DNA from: Rouxiella sp. S1S-2
GTDB taxonomy: Bacteria > Pseudomonadota > Gammaproteobacteria > Enterobacterales > Enterobacteriaceae
Assembly: GCF_009208105.1 (NCBI RefSeq)
Contig: NZ_WFKL01000001.1
Location: forward strand, 4,464,001 to 4,528,000
DNA length: 64,000 nt
Direction of reading: 5' to 3'
The notes under the pieces were generated by a model, which searched no databases, was not told where the DNA came from, and saw only the letters and a program-made list of their open reading frames with translations. Each line of letters begins with the position of its first letter. Position 1 is the first letter of the stretch. The position numbers and the translations under genes were made by a program. Below, in pieces: positions 43,618 to 50,282 of the stretch.

Positions 43618-43643
43618 AAATTGAAAATTGAAAAGGATGATCA

Positions 43644-44825
43644 ATGGTTACCTCTATACATAATCCTGATAGATACATGTTTGATCTTCGTCAAATTGTT
43701 ACAAATGGGAGAAAAAAAATAGGAGTCCTTATTGGTGCAGGGGCTCCTGTAAGTATAAATATTGGTATGAATGGCGTGTATGAACCATTAATACCGAATA
43801 TTGAAGGATTAACAAAGCAGGTCAGAGAACGTTTAAATGAAAGCGAAAATGCCCTTTTCACTAACATTTCGCAAAAATCTGCGGATTTTAACCTAGAAAA
43901 ACTGTTATCAGAGGTACGCACTTTAGCCGATGTTATTGGTGAGCATGTAGTATACGGTGCAAACTCACTGGGTTACAAATCTTTAGAAAAATCAATCTGT
44001 AAAGCAATCAAAGAAGTTGTTAGCAAACAACTTCCTGATGGGCCTAATCCATATTCTGAACTTGTTTCATGGATAAACGGAATAAATAGAATACACGGCG
44101 TTGAAATATTCACAACGAACTACGACTTGTTATGTGAAGATGCCTTAGAGCGTTCCCAAACACCATTTTTTGATGGTTTCACCGGTTCAAGAAACGCATT
44201 TTTTGACCCGTCTAGTATTTCCACTAATGACCTACCTCCCCGCTGGGTAAGGTTGTGGAAGCTTCACGGTTCAATAGGATGGAAGATGAATGATAATGGA
44301 CAGGTAATTAGGGTTCCTGAGTGCGAAGAATCATCAATGGTATACCCGTCACATATCAAATATACACAGACTCAAGCAGCTCCGTTCTCATCATTATTTG
44401 AAAGACTTAAAAACTTTCTAATGGAACCAGATACATTATTGTTAACAACAGGTTTCTCATTTGCAGATGCACATATTTCATCAAAAATAAGCGAATGTCT
44501 TTCAGCAAATCCTACAAGTGCTGTGATTGCGTTTCAATATAAAGACTTAGAATATGAAAATGATGCTATTAATCTAGCTTTAAAAAATCCTAACTTAAGC
44601 ATTTACTGTAGAAATGGCGCAGTTATTAACTCAATAAAGGCTCAATGGAAGACTGGCGAACTTCCTAGCAAGAATTGGGATATAGTCAGGAAAGAATACT
44701 TACATGAAAATAACTTTATTCTTGGCGATTTTAAGTCTCTAGCTAGGTTTTTGGCCATTGCTGGGGGCGAAGTATCAAGCCAATCGCTCATACAACCTCG
44801 CGATGAGGATGAAAATAATGAGTAG
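43644..44825 (+). CDS. SIR2-family NADase (SIR2-HerA defence, component 1)
   Basis: 393 aa. It has the NAD-binding GAG (G31-A-G33), FTTNYD (N159, D161) and the catalytic His in KLHGSIGW (H208), so the active site looks complete. SIR2-HerA pairs are known anti-phage systems in which a SIR2 oligomer bound to a HerA hexamer destroys NAD after infection. AT-rich relative to the core genes, so probably transferred. Its last codons overlap the HerA start by eight bases. Confidence 0.88.
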   Translation: MVTSIHNPDRYMFDLRQIVTNGRKKIGVLIGAGAPVSINIGMNGVYEPLIPNIEGLTKQVRERLNESENALFTNISQKSADFNLEKLLSEVRTLADVIGEHVVYGANSLGYKSLEKSICKAIKEVVSKQLPDGPNPYSELVSWINGINRIHGVEIFTTNYDLLCEDALERSQTPFFDGFTGSRNAFFDPSSISTNDLPPRWVRLWKLHGSIGWKMNDNGQVIRVPECEESSMVYPSHIKYTQTQAAPFSSLFERLKNFLMEPDTLLLTTGFSFADAHISSKISECLSANPTSAVIAFQYKDLEYENDAINLALKNPNLSIYCRNGAVINSIKAQWKTGELPSKNWDIVRKEYLHENNFILGDFKSLARFLAIAGGEVSSQSLIQPRDEDENNE

Positions 44826-46602
44826 TTCTACTTCAATTGGTAATGTCATATCAATATCCAGCTCATCTATAATTTTGAGGCTATCAAGTAAAGTCAGTTC
44901 AGGTCTCCTCATGCTTGAAGGGAGAACGCATAAAGTAGGGCAAGTAGGAAGCTTTATCCGAATACCACAAGGTTATAATAACTTATATGGCGTTATCGCT
45001 GCCAGTAACGAGTCTTCACTAATTGATGAATTTGATGGTATACAATCTGATCGACGATTATTAACAGTTGAACTTATTGGCGAAAGTTCTGGCGGTTTTT
45101 TTGAGCGTGGAATCAGCCAATATCCATCAGTAAATGATGAAGTTCATCTAGTACTAGATAAGGATCTTAGAACAATTTATGGTGATCATGGACAGAACAT
45201 GGTCTGTATAGGGAAACTATCTAGTTCTGAGAGTATAGACGTAAATATTGATGTAGATAAATTAGTAACACGGCACTCAGCAATTCTTGGCTCAACAGGC
45301 TCTGGAAAATCAACAAGTGTTTCTAGTATTTTACGCTCTATAAGTAATAAATCAGTATTAAAAAGCAGCTCAGCCAGGATAATCCTTATTGATATTCACG
45401 GTGAGTATTCGGCTGCACTAAGAGATATATCTAAGACATTTTCTATTGAACCAAAAGAAAATGAAGAGAAACTCGTAGTTCCTTATTGGTCCATATCCCC
45501 AGAAAAATTAATTGATTTTTTATGTGGTAATATAAATGAGACCAGTAAAAATAACGTCCTTGAAATGATTACTGAACATAAGAAAAATCTCGCCAAAATA
45601 AACGACCTCAACTACATTGATGAAGATAAAATTACGGCCTACTCTCCAATTCCTTTTGATATAAAAAAGATTTGGCACGAACTCTGTTATAATGATACTG
45701 TAACATACTTAGATGAAGAAAAAATCAACCCAGCTTATAATAATGATCAGAAAGGTGATAGTAGTAAATTAATTCCCCCTAAGTTTTTGCCAGCTAACCC
45801 CGGAACCAAACCTCCTCAAAAAGGTGGCAACAACCTTATCACAAGAAATTTAGAACAAATGAGGTGTCGGTTATTAGACAATCAATTTTCTTTTTTCCTA
45901 TCGCCTGATGATTATACCCCTCAGCCTAATGGAATAATAAAAAAAGATATTAATGCACTATTAAGTAGTTGGATTGGTCATGACAAGCCCATATCAATAA
46001 TTGATTTGTCGGGAATGCCTTCAACTCAATTAGATATGTTACTTGGCTCAATTCTTGACATCATATTTGAAGCTGCCATCTGGGGTAGGAATTTAGCCAT
46101 TGGAATGAAGAAAAGGCCAGTTCTTCTGGTTCTTGAAGAAGCCCATCGATACTTATCCATTAATGACAGTGGGTTATCTAAATATATGGTGCAGCGGATT
46201 GCCAAAGAGGGTAGGAAATTTGGCGTTGGTGCAATGATTGTCAGTCAAAGACCATCAGAAATAGATGAAACTATACTTTCGCAATGCGGCACTCTCTTTG
46301 CTCTCCGTTTAAGTAATTCTAATGATCGCTCTAGAGTAAAATCAGCAATGTCAGATGGTCTCAGTGCATTAATCGATAGTCTTCCTATCCTCAGGACTGG
46401 GGAAGCTATTGTCATTGGTGAGGCGACTAAACTCCCTTCGAGATGTAAAATAAAACTTCCTCCTGAAGGTTTTTATCCAGATAGTGCTGACCCTCAGGTA
46501 TCTATCTCATGGAATAGTAATAATACTGATACTGAAGATGATTATATCCCTTTAATTAAAGCTTGGCGAAAATCAAAACCACTAAAAGACGAGGAAAAAT
46601 AA
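44818..46602 (+). CDS. HerA-like ATPase (SIR2-HerA defence, component 2)
   Basis: 594 aa. An N-terminal HAS-barrel-like domain (about 1-145) precedes a DUF87 P-loop ATPase: Walker A GSTGSGKST (158-166), IDIHGEY, Walker B VLLVLEEAHRY (about 434-444) and the arginine-finger region SNDRSRV. The ATG at 44818 lies in GAGGATGAAAATAATGAG at the end of the SIR2 gene, giving strict coupling; an upstream in-frame ATG at 44758 is inside SIR2 and unlikely. It should form the hexameric scaffold and motor of the complex. Confidence 0.88.
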   Translation: MSSSTSIGNVISISSSSIILRLSSKVSSGLLMLEGRTHKVGQVGSFIRIPQGYNNLYGVIAASNESSLIDEFDGIQSDRRLLTVELIGESSGGFFERGISQYPSVNDEVHLVLDKDLRTIYGDHGQNMVCIGKLSSSESIDVNIDVDKLVTRHSAILGSTGSGKSTSVSSILRSISNKSVLKSSSARIILIDIHGEYSAALRDISKTFSIEPKENEEKLVVPYWSISPEKLIDFLCGNINETSKNNVLEMITEHKKNLAKINDLNYIDEDKITAYSPIPFDIKKIWHELCYNDTVTYLDEEKINPAYNNDQKGDSSKLIPPKFLPANPGTKPPQKGGNNLITRNLEQMRCRLLDNQFSFFLSPDDYTPQPNGIIKKDINALLSSWIGHDKPISIIDLSGMPSTQLDMLLGSILDIIFEAAIWGRNLAIGMKKRPVLLVLEEAHRYLSINDSGLSKYMVQRIAKEGRKFGVGAMIVSQRPSEIDETILSQCGTLFALRLSNSNDRSRVKSAMSDGLSALIDSLPILRTGEAIVIGEATKLPSRCKIKLPPEGFYPDSADPQVSISWNSNNTDTEDDYIPLIKAWRKSKPLKDEEK

Positions 46603-46811
46603 TGCTAAGAGTCAATGTAGCTTCATCAAACATATCATCTATTGGCTATGATGCCGATACTCAGACGTTGGAAATTGAATTCCTCAGCGGAAGAATCTAT
46701 GAATACTACAATGTTCCTAATGACACATATGACGAATTAATGAATGCGTCATCTATTGGATCATATTTTAGTAGAAATATAAGAAATATATTCCCTACTC
46801 AGCAAGTTTAG
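46602..46811 (+). CDS. KTSC-domain small protein, third gene of the SIR2-HerA operon
   Basis: 69 aa, one KTSC domain from end to end: ASSNISSIGYDADTQTLEIE, then SGRIYEYYNVP and SSIGSYFSRNIRN. Its ATG overlaps the HerA stop by one base (TAATG), so it is translationally coupled. KTSC domains are small beta-rich modules thought to bind nucleic acid or protein; the function is unproven. The tight coupling suggests a regulator, sensor or antidote for SIR2-HerA. Confidence 0.8.
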   Translation: MLRVNVASSNISSIGYDADTQTLEIEFLSGRIYEYYNVPNDTYDELMNASSIGSYFSRNIRNIFPTQQV

Positions 46812-47045
46812 TTTTCTGCGAAAAGGCAGCGCGCGCAATTCTCCCCGCCTGCCCGCTGCTGACTTAGCTCACTGGTTTTAATGCATGAAGTAAAGCCTCT
46901 GAAAGCCAGTGTAGCAAGGGTTTTGAGCCATTTTGAGCATTCCCAATTGCATGCAAAACCATGCGCCCTATGCATGCAGAGCTTACAAGGACAGGCTAGC
47001 CAGAGAAAAGGCTGTCAGGAGGGAGGGTTTTGCACCGTATTAATG
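46812..47045. other. Non-coding gap between cargo and satellite late genes
   Basis: No convincing gene. It contains clustered GCATGC/CCATGC words (46950-46980) and short C-rich tracts. Base composition returns from the AT-rich cargo to that of the satellite here, marking the cargo boundary. Confidence 0.5.
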
Positions 47046-47073
47046 AAAAATGCCGCCTTATTCGAAAGCGGCA
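47046..47073 (-). terminator. Terminator of the psu-ogr unit
   Basis: Minus-strand stem TGCCGC/GCGGCA followed by five T, 40 bp after the Ogr stop. Confidence 0.7.
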
Positions 47074-47112
47074 CTTGAGATCATTTTTTGGGGAATTGAA
47101 ACAAGCTGAAAT

Positions 47113-47289
47113 TTATATTTTCTGCTTCATATTTTCCCTTTTAACGATTTTACTGACGCTTTCATTTGTTTTAAATGCGCATGAACACTCCAGCCTGGTG
47201 CACTGATAATAAGACTCCTTTGTCTGTTCGGTGATATAACGGCTTGTGCGAATGTGAGAAACAGAGCTGCAAAGTGGGCAGCGCATCAT
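47113..47289 (-). CDS. Ogr/Delta-type late transcription activator
   Basis: 58 aa. It starts MMRCPLCSSVSHIRTSRY and continues YYQCTRLECSCAFK, giving the four zinc-binding Cys and the RTSR motif of phage P2 Ogr and satellite P4 Delta. These activate late promoters of satellite and helper. It starts 7 bp after the Psu-like gene's terminal stop, in the same unit. Confidence 0.88.
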   Translation of the reverse strand: MMRCPLCSSVSHIRTSRYITEQTKESYYQCTRLECSCAFKTNESVSKIVKRENMKQKI

Positions 47290-47295
47290 TTGTCG

Positions 47296-48080
47296 TTACT
47301 CCTTACTTGTAGCAGCACGCTCTGCCAGTTTACGGGCCAGTAACTGCCTTTTTATCGGGCTTTTTAATAGCGGCACATCTACACCAGGCAGCGTAGGAGA
47401 ATGCGTCCCAATTTTCTCCAGCACAGGTTCAGCATCCATGTTTAACTGACCGATGCGAGCCGCCACGATAAGCGCCTTGCCAATTTCAGCGCTGATAATT
47501 TTGGCGGGCTCTACATAATGACCGGATTGTGTTTCCTGGTAGCTGACGTTGATAATGCCAGAAGTTTAAGTTTCACAGCGCGCACCAGCGCCGGACTGAG
47601 ATTGTTGATGGCCAGTCGCCACTGATGGTCAGCATAGGCATTGAGTGCGCTGCGGTGGGCGCTAATCAACGCATCCCCGACATTAGCACAATCCAACATC
47701 GCTGATTCTTTCTCGACACTCAATTCCTCAATCAGGTCATCGAACTCTTTAACCAATCCCTGCTGAATAGCCCGGTGACTGTGCGCGTTCTTGAGTTCGT
47801 CAGTCATAACCCCGCGTGACTTGCGAAAACGCGAACGCCAGCTCTCTTCGTTCTCTTTGATTTCGCTGTTCGCCGTTTCTTTTTCCTGGGCGCAGCGGGC
47901 AATCGAACTTTCAATTTCATCAAGTGCACGCTTTTTCTCAGCAAACGCCGCTTTGGCCTGCTCAAAGTGTTGGATAGCACCTTCCGCGTTCCCTGGTGAT
48001 GGCTTTTCGTTGTGACCGGCTTTGACCTGAAGAAAGTCCTGGATAACGGCTTCGACGGTTTTGGTTGAATCGGGTTTCAT
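47296..48080 (-). pseudogene. Psu-like polarity suppression gene, frameshifted
   Basis: From the ATG at 48080 (ribosome site GAGGTATG) the frame encodes a coiled-coil-rich protein of about 189 residues. At about 47565 the frame carrying family-like sequence shifts by one base: SGIINVSYQETQSGHYVEPA and KIISAEIGKALIVAARIG run to a stop at 47296. Joined length would be about 260 aa. P4 Psu blocks Rho termination and decorates the capsid; this gene has the position expected for it, next to the Delta gene. Sequence error, mutation or programmed shift cannot be told apart. Confidence 0.6.
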
Positions 48081-48647
48081 GGCATACCTCAGCAATATGT
48101 TGTCAATGTGAGGATATTGTGGGGGAGGCTGGCACAACATTTCTATTTGAAGGCGTTTGTTCAGCGCTGGTACAACAGACTGAGACGTAAGCCATGAAAA
48201 TGGAGAGAGTTTATATTTCTATAAATACTATTCACTACTGTTCACTATAAAATAAAACATCATTAAATCATTAAGTTAAGCAGTGAACACCTTGCCTAAA
48301 GGTATTCACTTCCTTTTCACTACTCTTCACTGTCTGCAAATCTTTCTCTGGCTAGCCAAAAAATAAATAAATGTTTATTCCTATTGATATATTAATTTCA
48401 ATCGTTAAAACAGCTTAACCAACTGAGCGTTAAATAACCTACTGAGTAGCATTGAGCATTATTGATTAACATTGGCAATCATTGGCAAAGTGGCTCAAAT
48501 CCCATTAAAAAAAATACAAAGCATTTCAGGTGTTTTGTCGTTCGGAGGCTTGTTGCTAAACGCAAAAATATTCTCACAATAGGGGGCTCCTTAACGAAAC
48601 AGCCGGTACTGGACGCTTCCAGTCGGATACAAATATGAGGTAGCACC
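48081..48647. promoter_or_regulatory. Divergent control and putative origin region
   Basis: 567 bp without a gene between the leftward late genes and the rightward AlpA-primase unit. It holds TTGTACCAGCGCTGAACAA (minus strand, about 48156-48174), a dyad-like site placed where Ogr/Delta would bind; a cluster of TTCACT words (48231-48331); repeated CATTGG/CATTGA words (48448-48490); and a hairpin CTGGACGCTTCCAG (48609-48622) before alpA. Confidence 0.55.
48231..48331. repeat. TTCACT iteron-like cluster
   Basis: TTCACT occurs at 48231, 48241, 48305, 48316 and 48326, and its complement AGTGAA at 48282, with about 10-bp phasing inside each group. Copies 10-11 bp apart sit on one face of the helix, as in iterons bound by replication proteins. 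P4-type origins need repeats for the alpha protein; a match to that motif is not established. Confidence 0.5.
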
Positions 48648-48908
48648 ATGCTCTCCACCGCTCAAAATACGCCCCCTTCTTCTGCCCCTGTGATGCCACC
48701 GGTTTACCCACGCGATCGCTTTATGCGACTGCCGGAAGTGATCCACACCACTGGCCTGTCCCGCTCAACCCTGTACGACTTAATCAGCCGTCAGCAATTT
48801 CCTGCCCAGATTTCTCTCGGTGGCAAGAATGTGGCCTGGCTGGCCTCCGAGATTGAGGGCTGGATGAATGACCGCATCGCCGCACGCGCTCAGGAGACCA
48901 TGCAATGA
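48648..48908 (+). CDS. alpA: AlpA-family regulator/excisionase
   Basis: 86 aa with a MerR-like HTH (RFMRLPEVIHTTGLSRSTLY, residues 25-44). AlpA/Vis proteins of P4-like elements activate int or bend att DNA for excision. First gene of the early unit; its stop overlaps the next start (ATGA). Confidence 0.9.
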   Translation: MLSTAQNTPPSSAPVMPPVYPRDRFMRLPEVIHTTGLSRSTLYDLISRQQFPAQISLGGKNVAWLASEIEGWMNDRIAARAQETMQ

Positions 48909-49135
48909 TTTCTCTGTCTGTCGGTCATCATAATATCCAGCTCAATACACAAGAGGCGGCCTATCTGGCTGAAGGCCTGATGGCTGCCGCCTGCGGCAGA
49001 AAAAACCCTTTGCCTGCATTTACCAGCAATACCCTGGGCGTGTTGTCCGTAACAACCGAAAGCGTTATTTCAGGGGATGATTCACACTTCCGATCAAATC
49101 CGCAGCAGTCCGATCAAGTCCTGACCGATTGCTAA
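48905..49135 (+). CDS. Small P4-type early protein, unknown function
   Basis: 76 aa, no named domain. It overlaps alpA by four bases and precedes the Ash-like gene. The first 40 residues (ISLSVGHHNIQLNTQEAAYL) look ordered; the tail is Ser/Asn-rich. Confidence 0.6.
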   Translation: MISLSVGHHNIQLNTQEAAYLAEGLMAAACGRKNPLPAFTSNTLGVLSVTTESVISGDDSHFRSNPQQSDQVLTDC

Positions 49136-49148
49136 GGAGAAACGGCTA

Positions 49149-49673
49149 ATGCTTCAAAAAAGGCTTTTATCTGGCGAGCCCCTGCTCTATAGTTTTTGTG
49201 CTGCCGCAAAATCGGCAGCCGGGCGTAGGAACCCGTGTTTAACTATGGCGACACAACACGCGCCAGGCGTGTTTTTTTATGTCGTAGCCTTAGCGCACCT
49301 GTTACTTGCTCAGTGGTTTTTGTACCTCTGTGCTTATCAAGCAATGGTGGCTCAGGCGGGGCAGCCTTCGGGCTGGCCGGTTTCCATAGTTGCCGGTATT
49401 CCTACCCCCGTCTGGGCTACCACCCAAAAGTGTAGGAACTTCGGTGGTAGCTGTAATCAGCTAACTATGGAGGCCAATATTTTGGCTACTACCCTCGCAT
49501 CCTTACACCCAAAATTTACGTTCCTGTTCGCCGCCGTTCGCCGCGCTGAACCTAAAGCGCCGGTCTGCATGCTGCGCTCCACCGCCGACAGTGAACATTC
49601 TGCTCGTCGCCTGTTAGCCCGCGACTATGTGCTGTGTTTTGCCGGTCGCCTGCCCGCTCAGGAGGCCGCATGA
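49149..49673 (+). CDS. Ash/Icd-like protein (host cell division inhibitor-like)
   Basis: 174 aa. The N-terminal YSFCAAAKSAAGRRNPCLTM and the C-terminal FLFAAVRRAEPKAPVCMLRS plus ARDYVLCFAGRLPAQEAA are the hallmarks of Ash/Icd-like proteins of P4-family satellites. Icd-type proteins block septation when expressed. The 5' half overlaps strong RNA hairpins, including a terminator, so full-length expression may depend on relief of termination. Confidence 0.75.
   Translation: MLQKRLLSGEPLLYSFCAAAKSAAGRRNPCLTMATQHAPGVFFYVVALAHLLLAQWFLYLCAYQAMVAQAGQPSGWPVSIVAGIPTPVWATTQKCRNFGGSCNQLTMEANILATTLASLHPKFTFLFAAVRRAEPKAPVCMLRSTADSEHSARRLLARDYVLCFAGRLPAQEAA
49202..49278 (+). promoter_or_regulatory. Intragenic terminator, P4-immunity-like
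   Basis: A TGCCG/CGGCA hairpin (49202-49217) is followed by ACACGC-gccag-GCGTGT with seven T (49256-49278), a textbook rho-independent terminator inside the Ash-like frame. In P4, lysogenic immunity works by ending early transcription in this position through the CI RNA. Confidence 0.55.
49416..49451 (+). promoter_or_regulatory. Stable RNA hairpin inside the Ash-like gene
   Basis: Perfect 9-bp arms GCTACCACC and GGTGGTAGC around an 18-base loop containing TAGGAAC, a word also present at 49227-49233. Paired words of this kind recall the short complementary sequences of the P4 CI RNA and its targets. Confidence 0.5.
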
Positions 49674-49933
49674 ACAAGCTCGCTTCCTTCTATTTTCCCA
49701 ACACCCATTATCCTATCCCGCATGCTGATTTCCTGCGTCTGCAACACGCGCACAACGTCGGCGTGATGTTCCTCGACATGCTTGATACACAGGACACCTT
49801 CGGGCATGTACCCAGCGGCGATCAGCTGAATTCCATGGCCTCCGTTGTTGCGCTGCTGACTGACCAGCTCGGCAAAGTGGTAGACACCTGCGAGACCGCC
49901 ATAAAAACGCAAATGGAGGATGTCTACGAATGA
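49670..49933 (+). CDS. Small P4-type protein, unknown function
   Basis: 87 aa. The ATG overlaps the Ash-like stop (ATGA) and the stop overlaps the next start, so it is an integral part of the early operon. The text HNVGVMFLDMLDTQDTFG and VALLTDQLGKVVDTCETA suggests a small helical protein. No function known to me. Confidence 0.65.
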   Translation: MNKLASFYFPNTHYPIPHADFLRLQHAHNVGVMFLDMLDTQDTFGHVPSGDQLNSMASVVALLTDQLGKVVDTCETAIKTQMEDVYE

Positions 49934-50271
49934 ATACGACTCAGCAATCCTGCCTGCCGGTTGAAGTGCTCACCGCCCTCTACCGGCGCGCCCTCGCACA
50001 GGCTTATCTCGATGCCTGTACCGCCTACGGCGTTGAAACCGGCTACTCGCTTGATGAACTGCAAATGACCATCGCAAAAGAAGTCGAAAGCTACTATGTC
50101 CGTCAGCACGGCGCAAAGCTGGGTATGGACATCGCCTGTGCCATGCTCCGCGACATGGTGCAGCCCGATATTTTGGTGACAAAACCCCGCCTGACACCGC
50201 TCGGAGAATCCATGATGGACGAGCTGTTCCGGCCTTGTCTTCACACCACTCCACATACCACGCTGCACTGA
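49930..50271 (+). CDS. Small P4-type protein before the primase
   Basis: 113 aa, helical (VLTALYRRALAQAYLDACTA). It overlaps the preceding gene by four bases and ends 11 bp before the primase start. Proteins of this size regularly stand here in P4-like islands; function unknown. Confidence 0.65.
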   Translation: MNTTQQSCLPVEVLTALYRRALAQAYLDACTAYGVETGYSLDELQMTIAKEVESYYVRQHGAKLGMDIACAMLRDMVQPDILVTKPRLTPLGESMMDELFRPCLHTTPHTTLH

Positions 50272-50282
50272 CAGAGGCGCAC

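Noticed and set aside
46881..47078. 65-aa plus-strand frame with several Cys and Met in the gap behind the KTSC gene
   Set aside because: No ribosome site, repetitive GCATGC-derived composition and overlap with the psu-ogr terminator; probably not a gene.
48156..48174. Definite Ogr/Delta operator
   Set aside because: The dyad TTGTACCAGCGCTGAACAA is off-centre by one base and spacing to the usual TGT-N12-ACA does not fit exactly; kept only as a possibility in the control region.
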